Assembly (NCBI GenBank): GCA_003646995.1
Contig: QMLZ01000042.1
Location: 1-16,614, forward strand
Length of the DNA: 16,614 bases
Direction of reading: 5' to 3'
Origin: Deltaproteobacteria bacterium
Lineage (GTDB): Bacteria; Desulfobacterota; DSM-4660; Desulfatiglandales; Desulfatiglandaceae
The notes beneath the pieces are model-generated. The model had not been told where the DNA came from, ran no database searches, and was given only the letters and a program-made list of their open reading frames with translations. Position numbers and translations under genes: made by a program. Positions 1 through 7,632 of the stretch are shown piece after piece; position 1 is the stretch's first letter; every line of letters begins with the position of its first letter.

Positions 1-1412
1 CCCAGCCACTCATATTCTCCTGTCCATCCTGGCATGGGAAGAAAGCCGTTTCCCTTCGCACGTATGGGGATCGTGGCGCAACACCAATAACCTATGTTGC
101 CCTTTTGGTCTGCAAAGACAAAATTTTGGCTGGGAAGCTCCCAATACCTCAATGCCTCTGTCACTTCCAGCAATGTCCTTGCCTTTAGCAGTGCCTGTCC
201 GGCGTAGCCCGGCTGGAGACCATCTGTGAAGGCCCACTTTTGGGAGATGGCCTGGGCTTTTTTAATGTCCACGGATTTCGGTAGAACAGGGCCATGTCGT
301 GTTAACAGTATTTCCTCTTGTACAGAGCCCCCGCCCTTGATCCTGATGGTCTCTTTTACCACTTTCATGTCCTCCCAGTGGTCCTTGAACCAGTACTGGC
401 GCGGGTTTTTGGGGTTCAGTTTTTCAACGTAGTAATCCACATCATCAACCATTACGTTGGTTACACCCCATGCCACGTGTTGATTATGGCCCACAGGGAT
501 TCCAGGTACCCCTGGGACCGCAAATCCCGAAGCATGGATCGTAGGGCAATTTAGATCCACCTCCCACCAGAAACCAGGATTTGTGAGGGACAAATGGGTA
601 TCGTTTGCCAGAATAGGGACTCCGTCAGTGGTCTTTTTCCCAGAGATTACCCAGTTGTTACTGGCAGGCCCTATAGGCAGTCCAGCCAATTTACTAAGAT
701 GATCGGCAACCTTTGACGGTAGCTCGGGGTAGGCCGCGATTTTTACTGCCTGATCGGGAACAATAGTTGGGGCAGCGTCAGGCCATAGGGGAAAGGCCTC
801 CTTGTAAAGGTTTTTTCCTACCTTTGCCAAAATCTTGGAGGCGGTAAGATCCGTGTCAAATCCGCAGCTCAAGCCCCAGTTGACCACCTTTAGCACGTCA
901 AGATAGTCATTTTCACCCCATGGCTCGGGCTTGTATCCCAAAATGGTGAACTCTATGGGCAGTTTGTCCTGGTGTGTTTTTATGTAAGCGGTGACCCCCC
1001 TTGAGAAGGCCTTGAAGCCTGACTTGAGCTGAGGCGGGGTTCCTCCCTTGATTCCGGTAGCCGTGAGCAATCTGAAATAGAGATCAGTGTCCACAAAATC
1101 TTTGCCAAAGATTTCTGAAAGCCTGCCTTGGCCCAATCTCCTCATGAAGTCAATTTGCCATAGGCGGTCTTGGGCAACAGCATAACCAAAACCAAAAAAT
1201 AGGTCATCCTCGTTTGCAGCATAGATGTGAGGGACTCCGTATTTGTCCCTTATGATTGTCACCTGGTCCTTTAGCCCGGCGACCTTCATTGACCCTTGGG
1301 TCTGAGGTAGACGTGCCTTGAGTGTGTACTGAAACCAAAGGTATCCTCCACCGGCAAGTATTACAACTATTCCCAGGATAATGCACAAGATAACTACAAA
1401 CCATTTTTTCAT
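1..1412 (-). CDS. Penicillin acylase family (Ntn-hydrolase) protein, partial
   Basis: The 3' end lies outside the window; 470 codons are visible against about 780-850 residues for the family. The start ATG (1412-1410) follows a strong ribosome site AAGGAGGG (1426-1419). Residues 1-29 form one hydrophobic N-terminal segment (signal or anchor), placing the enzyme in the periplasm. An alpha-chain region follows, with the family signature LPIEFTILGYKPEPWGEND. The autocleavage point is ASNNW, with the likely beta-chain N-terminal nucleophile Ser251. The beta-chain motifs GHNQHVAWGVTN and TRHGPVLP are also present. Family members are made as one precursor, cut themselves before the Ser, and hydrolyse amide bonds in beta-lactams, N-acyl-homoserine lactones, lipopeptides or other acylated amines. 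The substrate cannot be told here. It is transcribed away from the TSUP gene, across a 228-bp gap. Confidence 0.92.
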   Translation of the reverse strand, partial: MKKWFVVILCIILGIVVILAGGGYLWFQYTLKARLPQTQGSMKVAGLKDQVTIIRDKYGVPHIYAANEDDLFFGFGYAVAQDRLWQIDFMRRLGQGRLSEIFGKDFVDTDLYFRLLTATGIKGGTPPQLKSGFKAFSRGVTAYIKTHQDKLPIEFTILGYKPEPWGENDYLDVLKVVNWGLSCGFDTDLTASKILAKVGKNLYKEAFPLWPDAAPTIVPDQAVKIAAYPELPSKVADHLSKLAGLPIGPASNNWVISGKKTTDGVPILANDTHLSLTNPGFWWEVDLNCPTIHASGFAVPGVPGIPVGHNQHVAWGVTNVMVDDVDYYVEKLNPKNPRQYWFKDHWEDMKVVKETIRIKGGGSVQEEILLTRHGPVLPKSVDIKKAQAISQKWAFTDGLQPGYAGQALLKARTLLEVTEALRYWELPSQNFVFADQKGNIGYWCCATIPIRAKGNGFLPMPGWTGEYEWL

Positions 1413-1640
1413 GCTGCGCCCTCCTTAGATGAAGATAGGACGTGCTGCTTTCTGAGGCCACTGTATAGCACAACAACGGGCCCGGGGGAAGCCATAACTC
1501 CATCAGGATCTTAGCTGGCCGGGCATTTTTCAAGTTGTTTGTTAGGCTGACAGGAAAATGTAGTCCCACGGTTTTGTCCACAGAAGGGTTGCGCTGCACT
1601 TTGGTTCCATGTTATTGCGCATATTTGACAAAAACCTCCA
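1413..1640. other. Divergent intergenic region, acylase / TSUP permease
   Basis: This 228-bp gap must hold the promoters for two divergent genes. On the plus strand there is a perfect TTGACA hexamer at 1625-1630, but no convincing -10 element at 16-18 bp spacing (the region there reads through the GTG start at 1641). No hairpin followed by a T-run and no gene-like reading frame is apparent. A short GC-rich palindrome, CGGGCCCG, lies near 1478. Confidence 0.4.
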
Positions 1641-2399
1641 GTGTGGACTCTAGACCGGATTATGCCGCCCATTTTATGTGAAATTCTTTCAGCCCTGGTA
1701 ATATTTGTGGCTGGGTTCATCAGGGGTTACAGCGGGTTCGGTTCCGGCATGTTTGCTGTGCTGGGCCTCTCACTGCTTTTCCCGCCATCTGAGATGGTCC
1801 CCCCTGTCCTTATCCTCGAGGTGGTAGCCAGCAGCTACCTGCTGCCAGGCGTCTGGCGGGTCGTAGACTGGTCCTCCATAGGATGGTTATTTCTAGGCGC
1901 AGCCATAGGCACGCCGGTTGGGGCCCGGATGCTGGCTATCGTACCCGCCAACAGCATGAGAGCGGCCATTGCTGTAATTGTGATGGCGCTGGTACTATTG
2001 TTTAGGAAAGGCGTACGTTTTCATCGGGTCTTTAATAAACCTGGCATAATAGGGACCGGAGTAGTTTCAGGGGTGTTGAACGGTGGCGCTGCCATAGGTG
2101 GGCCCCCAGTTATTCTTTTTTTCTTTTCTTCGAACTTGGAAGTTGCCATATCCCGGGCTTCCCTGATAGCCTACTTTTTTGGAACAGACCTCTATGCAGC
2201 ATCGATGTGCGCTGTCCAGGGCCTCATAGGTTGGGGGACCCTAAGGCTTACCGCGGTACTGTTACCGCCACTGATGATCGGCCTGGCCTTGGGAAAGAGA
2301 AGCTTTATCAGGACGGATCCAGATGTCTTCCGCTTGAGGGTGTTTCAAATACTTATGCTTCTTTCTGTTGGTGCGCTGGTGCGCGCCGTGCTGGCCTAA
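1641..2399 (+). CDS. TSUP / TauE-SafE family membrane permease
   Basis: This is a 252-residue, strongly hydrophobic protein with about eight membrane segments, the usual size for the family. The N-terminal repeat carries the typical GYSGFGSGMFAV motif (about residues 29-40). The second repeat carries the matching GVLNGGAAIGGPPVILF stretch (about 144-160). Such internal duplication is characteristic of TSUP proteins. The family exports or imports small anions such as sulfite, sulfoacetate, thiosulfate or other sulfonates and carboxylates; the substrate here is unknown. The start is uncertain: GTG at 1641 or ATG at 1662, neither with a clear ribosome site; the later ATG would still leave the first membrane segment intact. 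It is co-directional with the PLP enzyme gene about 100 bp downstream, so a shared role is possible but not shown. Confidence 0.88.
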   Translation: MWTLDRIMPPILCEILSALVIFVAGFIRGYSGFGSGMFAVLGLSLLFPPSEMVPPVLILEVVASSYLLPGVWRVVDWSSIGWLFLGAAIGTPVGARMLAIVPANSMRAAIAVIVMALVLLFRKGVRFHRVFNKPGIIGTGVVSGVLNGGAAIGGPPVILFFFSSNLEVAISRASLIAYFFGTDLYAASMCAVQGLIGWGTLRLTAVLLPPLMIGLALGKRSFIRTDPDVFRLRVFQILMLLSVGALVRAVLA

Positions 2400-2489
2400 A
2401 GTGGTGCATGGTTATTAGACGGTCAGGTCAGCAAAAGAGTAGGTAATATAAAAAAGTAAATCTTCCAACCAAAGGTCATGTTATGTTGA

Positions 2490-2497
2490 AGAGGAGG
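2490..2497 (+). promoter_or_regulatory. Ribosome binding site fixing the PLP-enzyme start
   Basis: AGAGGAGG ends six bases before ATG 2504. It lies inside the longer reading frame that opens at ATG 2483, which itself has no comparable site. This argues that translation starts at 2504, giving a 477-residue protein rather than 484. Confidence 0.7.
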
Positions 2498-2503
2498 TAC
2501 GAT

Positions 2504-3937
2504 ATGGGCATACCAGAACAAGGGTTCAGCAAAGAGCAGGTGTTTGAGAAACTTGTAGGGCTTCGCAGCCAGGATCTCGACTGGCGGTCTGGCAGGGTCT
2601 TTGGGTACATTTTTGATCCGGGTCCGGACGTGAGGGAGGTAGCCAAAGAGGCTTACGGAATGTTCCTAACTGAAAATGCACTTGATTTTACCGTATTTCC
2701 AAGTGTCTTGAAACTGGAGACAGACCTTGTGGACATGATGAGGCGGCACTTGGGAGGGGATGAACAGGTTGTGGGAAACTTTACGAGCGGCGGCACAGAA
2801 AGCATCATTTTGGCGGTCAAGGCCGCAAGGGATTACTTTCGCGCTAAAAGACCTGAAATTGCGGAGCCAGAGATGATTCTTCCCACAACGGGCCATGCAG
2901 CGTTTCACAAGGCAGCCCATTATCTGGGGGTCAAGGTTGTTTTAGTAAGTGTTGACCCGGTCACGTTCAAGGCCGACGTTAAGGCTGTCCGCAGGGCCAT
3001 AAGCCCCAATACGATCTTGATAGTGGGTTCTGCGCCTTCTTATACCCATGGCGTGATTGATCCGATCAGGGAGATGGCAAAAGTGGCCACCGAAAACGGG
3101 ATATTGTTTCATTGCGATGCATGCATGGGAGGATTCATGCTGCCCTATTTCAGGAGATTGGGGGCGAGGGTTGAGGATTTTGATTTTTCAGTACCCGGCG
3201 TCACCTCTATATCAGTTGACCTTCACAAGTATGCATATGCCGCGAAGGGTGCTTCAATAATTTTGTATCGCAGCAAGGAATTAAGGCGTTATCAAATCTT
3301 TTCATGCTCCCGGTGGACCGGTTATACGGTGGTGAACAATGCCGTTCAAAGCAGCAAGTCTGCGGGACCCATGGCGGCGGCATGGGCGGTTATCAATTAC
3401 ATCGGGGACAAGGGGTACCTCGAGCTTGCAAGAAAAAAGCTGGAGGCGACAAGGAAGGTGGTGGAAGGCATAAGGCAGATTGAAGGCCTGAGAATCCTTG
3501 GGGATCCTGAGATGTGCCTTGTGGCCTTCACCTCGGATGAGGTTAACGTGTTCCACCTGATCGACGAGATGAACAACAGAGGATGGTACATTCAACCGGC
3601 ACTATCCTTTGACAACTCACCGCGACACATACACATGTCCATTAATGTCTCAAACGTTGCATGGATAGATGATTTTTTAAGGGATTTAGAAGAAGCGGTG
3701 AACAAGGCACGCCGAGCAAAGCAGGACGATTCAAGCGCCCAACTAAAAGAGATGCTTTCTTCCATGGACTTTTCTTCCATGACACAGGAAGACTTTTCTT
3801 CCATGCTCAAGCTGGCAGGAATTGACAGCGGAACATTGCCCCAGCGGATGGCAGAGATCAACGAGATAATGGATTTTCTTTCACCAGAGATACGGGAAAA
3901 ATTATTGGTAGAATATGTAAACAATTTGTTTGCATGA
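2504..3937 (+). CDS. PLP-dependent decarboxylase / sphingosine-1-phosphate-lyase-like enzyme
   Basis: The gene encodes a fold-type-I PLP enzyme of the group II decarboxylase / S1P-lyase family, 477 residues from ATG 2504 (an ATG at 2483 would add seven). Motifs in order, in 477-residue numbering: TSGGTESI (about 94-101, cofactor phosphate binding); GHAAFHKAA, with His131 as the likely PLP-stacking residue; HCDACMGGF, with Asp205 for the PLP nitrogen and a match to the S1P-lyase hallmark; and SVDLHKYAYAAKG, with Lys242 as the Schiff-base lysine. S1P lyases cleave phosphorylated sphingoid bases; close relatives decarboxylate glutamate, aspartate or tyrosine. The catalytic core ends near residue 405. 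A charged, Ser/Met-rich tail of about 65 residues follows, with DFSSM repeated. The GltS-type symporter gene starts 33 bp downstream, favouring an amino acid or related anion as substrate. That is inference. Confidence 0.9.
   Translation: MGIPEQGFSKEQVFEKLVGLRSQDLDWRSGRVFGYIFDPGPDVREVAKEAYGMFLTENALDFTVFPSVLKLETDLVDMMRRHLGGDEQVVGNFTSGGTESIILAVKAARDYFRAKRPEIAEPEMILPTTGHAAFHKAAHYLGVKVVLVSVDPVTFKADVKAVRRAISPNTILIVGSAPSYTHGVIDPIREMAKVATENGILFHCDACMGGFMLPYFRRLGARVEDFDFSVPGVTSISVDLHKYAYAAKGASIILYRSKELRRYQIFSCSRWTGYTVVNNAVQSSKSAGPMAAAWAVINYIGDKGYLELARKKLEATRKVVEGIRQIEGLRILGDPEMCLVAFTSDEVNVFHLIDEMNNRGWYIQPALSFDNSPRHIHMSINVSNVAWIDDFLRDLEEAVNKARRAKQDDSSAQLKEMLSSMDFSSMTQEDFSSMLKLAGIDSGTLPQRMAEINEIMDFLSPEIREKLLVEYVNNLFA
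3760..3812 (+). repeat. Short imperfect repeats coding for an SSM-rich tail
   Basis: The core TCTTCCATG occurs three times in this stretch near the 3' end of the PLP-enzyme gene, twice as TTTTCTTCCATG, all in the same frame and encoding SSM, DFSSM and DFSSM. The repeat lies beyond the conserved catalytic domain, so it looks like a locally expanded, poorly constrained tail. Confidence 0.6.
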
Positions 3938-3970
3938 AAGTAGGACGCACCAGCAGGAAGGAGGTAGGCC

Positions 3971-5338
3971 ATGGGCACGCCATTTCCATTTGAGCTTTTG
4001 CTTGTTTTTGGTTTCCTTTCCATAATGTTGCTTGCAGGCCTGTTCTTGAGGGCGAAGGTTACTGTTCTTCAAAATTTTCTCTTCCCCGGGTGCCTCGTAG
4101 GGGGCGTGCTGGGTCTGATCCTAATCAATACCGGAACGGTCCACATATCATCAAAGACCTTGCAAGCCATTGCCTATCACCTTTTCAATATCTCCTTCAT
4201 ATCCGTTGGACTGACTTCTTCTGATATTGATACCGGACAGGGCGGGCACGGCAAAGAAATCGCAAAAGGGTCTGTGTGGATGGCACTGACACAAGGCATT
4301 ACCTTTCCCCTTCAGGCGGTGATAGGGGGGCTGACGGTGGCGTTGCTTTCACTGTTTGGCTTGAAGCTATTTTCTACCTTTGGTTTTCTTTTGCCCCTGG
4401 GGTTTAATGAAGGACCCGGTGAGGCCCTGTCATTCGGCAAGGTTTGGGAGGGTATTGGCTTCCAAGATGCGGCCACAATAGGGATTGGTTTCGCCACCAT
4501 GGGATATCTATTTTCGCTCTTGGTGGGGGTACCTCTGGTTAACTGGGGTATTAGAAAGGGATACTCTGCCCATGGCGGCAAGGCGCTTCCCAAGGATTTT
4601 CTGATAGGCATAGTTCCCAAGACACAAGAAAAAGAAAAGGCAGGCGAACTCACCATTCATTCGGGTAATACTGATACCCTCGCCTTCCAAATGGCAATGG
4701 TAGGGTTAATATACGTGATAACCTATTTTTTTGTAAAATATCTAGGAAGGTTACTGCCGGCCGATGTGGCAAAGATGATGTGGGGATTTTTCTTTTTCTT
4801 TGGTTTGGGGTTCGCACTTTGCGTCAAGTGGGTCATGAACAAGCTTGGATGGGCCTATCTTCTTGATCCGGGTATACAACGCAGAATCACCGGTTGGTCT
4901 GTTGATTTCCTCATTGTTGCCACCGTGGCCGCCATCCAGGTTTTGGTTGTGTGGAAGTATGTTATTCCATTCTTCGGTATCTCCTTGGTGGGGGGAATAT
5001 TAACGACGCTAGTGGTGGTGTACCTGGGAAAGAGGCTTCCTTCATATAGTCTGGAGCGTATGGCGGCTATCTATGGCACTGTAACGGGTACAGTGTCATG
5101 CGGGCTGCTGTTATTAAGAATAGCGGACCCGGAGTTCCGCACCCCGGTTGCAATAGAGATAGCCATAATGAATGTCTTTGCCGTCCCTGTTGTGGGCGGG
5201 GGTACCATACTCATAAATGGTCCCATATGGTGGAACTGGAGCGTGCTTTTCACCACTGGGATATTTTTCGCAATCATGCTGGCGTCTGCAGCGGCAATAA
5301 GGGCCTTGGGCTTGTGGGGAAAGCGGGCCTATGAGTGA
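3971..5338 (+). CDS. GltS-type sodium/glutamate symporter family (ESS) protein
   Basis: This is a 455-residue polytopic membrane protein, somewhat longer than typical GltS (about 400). The signature LGFNEGPGEALSFG (about residues 143-156) resembles the conserved substrate-binding loop of the ESS family, and hydrophobic segments run to the C-terminus. ESS proteins import glutamate, or related acidic substrates, with sodium. A central hydrophilic loop near residues 200-235 is rich in Lys/Glu. ATG 3971 follows a strong AAGGAGGT ribosome site (3958-3965). The gene lies 33 bp after the PLP enzyme, so the two are probably co-transcribed. The likely role is to supply, or exchange, the substrate of that enzyme. 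The exact substrate is not visible from sequence. Confidence 0.88.
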   Translation: MGTPFPFELLLVFGFLSIMLLAGLFLRAKVTVLQNFLFPGCLVGGVLGLILINTGTVHISSKTLQAIAYHLFNISFISVGLTSSDIDTGQGGHGKEIAKGSVWMALTQGITFPLQAVIGGLTVALLSLFGLKLFSTFGFLLPLGFNEGPGEALSFGKVWEGIGFQDAATIGIGFATMGYLFSLLVGVPLVNWGIRKGYSAHGGKALPKDFLIGIVPKTQEKEKAGELTIHSGNTDTLAFQMAMVGLIYVITYFFVKYLGRLLPADVAKMMWGFFFFFGLGFALCVKWVMNKLGWAYLLDPGIQRRITGWSVDFLIVATVAAIQVLVVWKYVIPFFGISLVGGILTTLVVVYLGKRLPSYSLERMAAIYGTVTGTVSCGLLLLRIADPEFRTPVAIEIAIMNVFAVPVVGGGTILINGPIWWNWSVLFTTGIFFAIMLASAAAIRALGLWGKRAYE

Positions 5339-5350
5339 AGGGCATTCGCA

Positions 5351-5362
5351 CACCTCGAGGTG
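5351..5362. repeat. 12-bp perfect palindrome after the symporter gene
   Basis: CACCTCGAGGTG is a perfect 12-bp palindrome 13 bp after the symporter stop. It has no loop and no following T-run, so it is not a typical intrinsic terminator. Just beyond it, TACTAGGC occurs twice (5384-5391 and 5401-5408), the second copy covering the stop of the CGGC gene. Confidence 0.35.
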
Positions 5363-5402
5363 ACCTACGTCCAGCCTTGGCCGTACTAGGCAATGCCAGT
5401 TA

Positions 5403-5834
5403 CTAGGCCTTGCTTTGAGATGAATTATAAATGCCAGCCTTTCGGCGTGCCTCTGATTTTTTGCTTATGTATGTACCTTCTATAAGGTCCAGGCCCAGTT
5501 TACCCGATATCATGGTTCTTAGATAATCAAGGTGGGGACAGACGGGGCCGTGGAAATTGTCCTTTGTGATACATGAAGCAAGGTGCACCACAATACGATC
5601 TTTTTCTATGTTTTCTTCTTTCTGTATAGTTCGTATTAGATCCAGCAATTTCCTATGAACAGCCCTTCCACAACATCCACCGCAAGTAAGGTACAAGGTC
5701 CGATAGGTATTGTTAGCCGGGTATGAAGAAAACAGCCCTGTTCTTTCATTAAATGCCTTTTCGCAAAAGTACCCGGAACACCGCTCCATAACGATATGAC
5801 ACTGCACTGTAACCACGTAGATTTTGCCTTTCAC
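5403..5834 (-). CDS. CGGC domain-containing cysteine-rich protein
   Basis: This 143-residue protein starts at GTG (5834-5832) after a strong GGGAGGG ribosome site about 7 bp upstream. The central motif LTCGGCCGR (Cys51, Cys54, Cys55) is the hallmark of the CGGC domain. Other cysteines are Cys12, Cys19, Cys24, Cys88 and Cys99, with His101 in a CPHLDYL segment near the end. There is no signal peptide, so it is cytoplasmic. The domain is thought to bind metal, perhaps zinc, or another cofactor through these cysteines; no reaction is established, and none is claimed here. It is divergent from the OsmC-family gene across a 165-bp gap, suggesting a shared regulator and a link to thiol or redox stress (inference). 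Confidence 0.8.
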   Translation of the reverse strand: MKGKIYVVTVQCHIVMERCSGYFCEKAFNERTGLFSSYPANNTYRTLYLTCGGCCGRAVHRKLLDLIRTIQKEENIEKDRIVVHLASCITKDNFHGPVCPHLDYLRTMISGKLGLDLIEGTYISKKSEARRKAGIYNSSQSKA

Positions 5835-5950
5835 GTATGGTCCCTCCCGTTTTTGTGAGAGTTTGATAAGTTATACTGCTGTTTGCTTACCAGAAAGGGA
5901 GAGCTAGTGCAAACAGGGTTGTATATCAAAAAAATGTAGCTTATAGTTGC

Positions 5951-5968
5951 TGCCTGTAAATATAGGCA
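5951..5968. promoter_or_regulatory. Inverted repeat, possible operator between CGGC and OsmC genes
   Basis: TGCCTGTA-AA-TATAGGCA has half-sites matching at 7 of 8 positions around a 2-bp centre. It lies 31 bp upstream of the OsmC-family ATG in the divergent gap. Spacing and symmetry suit a dimeric repressor, for example of the TetR or MarR type. No regulator gene is in the window, so this is a suggestion only. Confidence 0.35.
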
Positions 5969-5999
5969 AATTTCTTCGGAAACGAAAGGATGATAAGGA

Positions 6000-6398
6000 A
6001 TGAGCAAAACGGTTCTTGAGGTTTTTTTCCCGGGAGGAAAGAGAGTGGATGCAAAGATAGGAAAATTTGTGATTAAGACAGATCAACCAGTGTGGTCAGG
6101 GGGAGAAGGGTCTGCACCCGAGCCCTTCCAATTGTTCTTGGCCTCTATCGCCACTTGTGCGGGGATTTATGCGGTTAGTTTTTGCCAGTCGAGGGATATA
6201 AGCACAGACGGGATGTCTTTAACAATGGAATGTGAATGGGACGACGAAAGAAGGAGATATAAGAAATTTTCCATAAACCTCAAGTTGCCCAAAGGATTCG
6301 ACAGTAGGTACAAGAAGGCCATAATAAGGTCTATGGACCTTTGCGCGGTGAAGAAGCATATGATAGAACCTCCGGAATTTGAAATCACCGCTTCATAG
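6000..6398 (+). CDS. OsmC family (peroxiredoxin-like) protein
   Basis: This 132-residue cytoplasmic protein has the OsmC fold. The two conserved cysteines are Cys53 (ASIATCAGIYAV, at the start of the central helix) and Cys115 (SMDLCAVKKHM). In OsmC/Ohr proteins these form the peroxidatic and resolving pair that reduces organic hydroperoxides. The sequence looks more like the YhfA-type branch than Ohr, so the substrate may not be a lipid peroxide. Length is normal. ATG 6000 follows GAAAGGA (5984-5990) at about 9 bp; a second AAGGA touches the ATG and is too close to serve. It is divergent from the CGGC gene and has no co-directional partner downstream. Confidence 0.85.
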   Translation: MSKTVLEVFFPGGKRVDAKIGKFVIKTDQPVWSGGEGSAPEPFQLFLASIATCAGIYAVSFCQSRDISTDGMSLTMECEWDDERRRYKKFSINLKLPKGFDSRYKKAIIRSMDLCAVKKHMIEPPEFEITAS

Positions 6399-6462
6399 TT
6401 AGAAGCCAGTGAGAGGATACAAGAGATTCTTCCCAAGAGCAATGAAACCCGCCGGGGCATAA

Positions 6463-6642
6463 TCAAATGGCTGTTTTGAGCGAGTCGGCGTATCTGCCTA
6501 GTTTGTGGCGATCAATGCCCACTTTTTGGCCTTCGCCACATTTGCATTTATTATGCTCTTCCAAGGTTCTCAAAGTACTTGGGAAAGGGATGAGGACCAG
6601 CAGGAGGTATAGCAATGATTTTGAAATCCATCTTGTGCGCAT
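6463..6642 (-). CDS. Possible small exported or membrane peptide (59 aa)
   Basis: I do not recognise this reading frame. It encodes 59 residues. The N-terminus looks like a signal peptide or single anchor: basic residues (MRTRWISK), then a run of Leu/Val/Ile ending near Pro21. A hydrophilic tail follows, with a CKCGEG motif (Cys33, Cys35) and a basic RHKLGRYADS stretch. It lies 48 bp downstream of the aldolase stop, on the same strand and in the same frame, with no stop in between. The ribosome site is weak (GGAT a few bases upstream). A competing plus-strand frame (6467-6682) covers the same bases but has no signal-like or domain-like content. It may be real and co-transcribed with kdsD and the aldolase, or chance. 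Confidence 0.35.
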   Translation of the reverse strand: MRTRWISKSLLYLLLVLIPFPSTLRTLEEHNKCKCGEGQKVGIDRHKLGRYADSLKTAI

Positions 6643-6690
6643 TAAGAGCCCGATCCAATTATGGCCAGATGTCCGGCAATAACAGCACGA

Positions 6691-7632
6691 TTACTCGCAG
6701 ACCAGCCGGAGGATGTCTGTTTTTGCCTCCAAAATGTCCTGGTCGTCATCCTCCAGGCCAGGGATGCCTCCAAATATCCCCATGTCGGCTAACGCGGATT
6801 TTATTATCGCGGGCGGATTGGGGAAGTAGATGTCCCGTAACTTATGCAAAAACTGACCGATTTCCCACAACTGTTTCAGGGAATCAGGGTAATCTCCTTC
6901 TTCTTCGGTCAGGTGCAGGGAGGACTCAGTGATGGCCCTCCATTTGTCAGGAACTAGATTGGCGCCTGCCGATACCACACCGCTGAGGCTCGGATATTCA
7001 AGAAAACGCGCCTCGTCGCCGTCATATATCCTGAAACTCGCGTGCCTGCGGACGGCCTTTTGGTAGTTGTACGCGCGATCCAGTGTGCCCAAAAAGATCA
7101 GTGCAAGGATAAAATCCATCTCTGCCATTTCCTTCAAGATTGACGTGCGGATATTCTTTCGCTTTATAGAGCTTCGAACTTGGGACACTGAAGCAGGATC
7201 ATTAACTACTACAAAGGGCCGCTCTGCAAGGCGGAACAGTTCCTCATAGAGGGTCGGAAGCCCTCTATTGCTATGGTAAAGAAGGGGAGTGTCCACCCAG
7301 TAAATGGGACGGTCGTGTAAAGTGCTCTCTGTTACCTTTTGAAGGGCTACTAGGTTGCGCCTGGTCTCTGCCTCGTCTTTTCCGCTAATCCATACAAGTA
7401 AAGGCAAGCCCTCAGGAAGAAGCGCCATTGTCCTTTCAAACAATTCCTTTTTTACCTTTAGGCCGAGTTTTCTGCCTTCACCGGCCCATGGGCTGGAGAT
7501 CAAAATTCCATGGGCATGTTGGGAAACCTTTTCCAGTAACCTTTCGAGTCCTGGGATATCAACTGTGTCCCCAGTTTCAGTAGGTGTCACTAAGTCAACA
7601 ATCAGTCCTCGGGGCGGATCTTGAAATGCCAT
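6691..7632 (-). CDS. DapA/NanA-family (class I) aldolase-like protein
   Basis: This 313-residue protein has the (beta/alpha)8 fold of the dihydrodipicolinate synthase / N-acetylneuraminate lyase family, at the usual length. Residues ISSPWAGEG (45-53) replace the GTTGE loop. Lys167 in SILKEMAEMDF aligns with the Schiff-base lysine. YDGDEARF (203-210) and SGVVSAGANLVPDKW (217-231) are family motifs. The usual YNxP motif with its catalytic tyrosine reads VNDP (143-146), so the proton-relay tyrosine seems absent and the reaction is probably not standard DapA chemistry. The start overlaps the 3' end of kdsD by 38 bp, with AGGA just before the ATG, so translation is probably coupled. That points to a sugar or sugar-acid substrate near Kdo metabolism (inference). 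Confidence 0.82.
   Translation of the reverse strand: MAFQDPPRGLIVDLVTPTETGDTVDIPGLERLLEKVSQHAHGILISSPWAGEGRKLGLKVKKELFERTMALLPEGLPLLVWISGKDEAETRRNLVALQKVTESTLHDRPIYWVDTPLLYHSNRGLPTLYEELFRLAERPFVVVNDPASVSQVRSSIKRKNIRTSILKEMAEMDFILALIFLGTLDRAYNYQKAVRRHASFRIYDGDEARFLEYPSLSGVVSAGANLVPDKWRAITESSLHLTEEEGDYPDSLKQLWEIGQFLHKLRDIYFPNPPAIIKSALADMGIFGGIPGLEDDDQDILEAKTDILRLVCE

Noticed and set aside
1625..1663. Sigma-70 promoter TTGACA with GATTAT for the TSUP gene
   Set aside because: The perfect -35 hexamer has no -10 element at 16-18 bp; the candidate -10 is 27 bp away and overlaps the start codon.
5351..5362. Intrinsic terminator after the symporter gene
   Set aside because: The palindrome has no loop and no T-run, so it does not meet the usual criteria; kept only as a repeat.
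6467..6682. Plus-strand 71-codon frame between the OsmC and aldolase genes
   Set aside because: It has no ribosome site or recognisable content and overlaps the better-looking minus-strand signal-peptide frame. The choice is not certain.
6615..6932. Plus-strand 105-codon frame with a very good GGAGGT ribosome-site match before its ATG
   Set aside because: Most of it is antisense to the aldolase gene, and the protein is low-complexity and Pro/Gly/Arg-rich with no recognisable domain. The ribosome-site match is probably chance.
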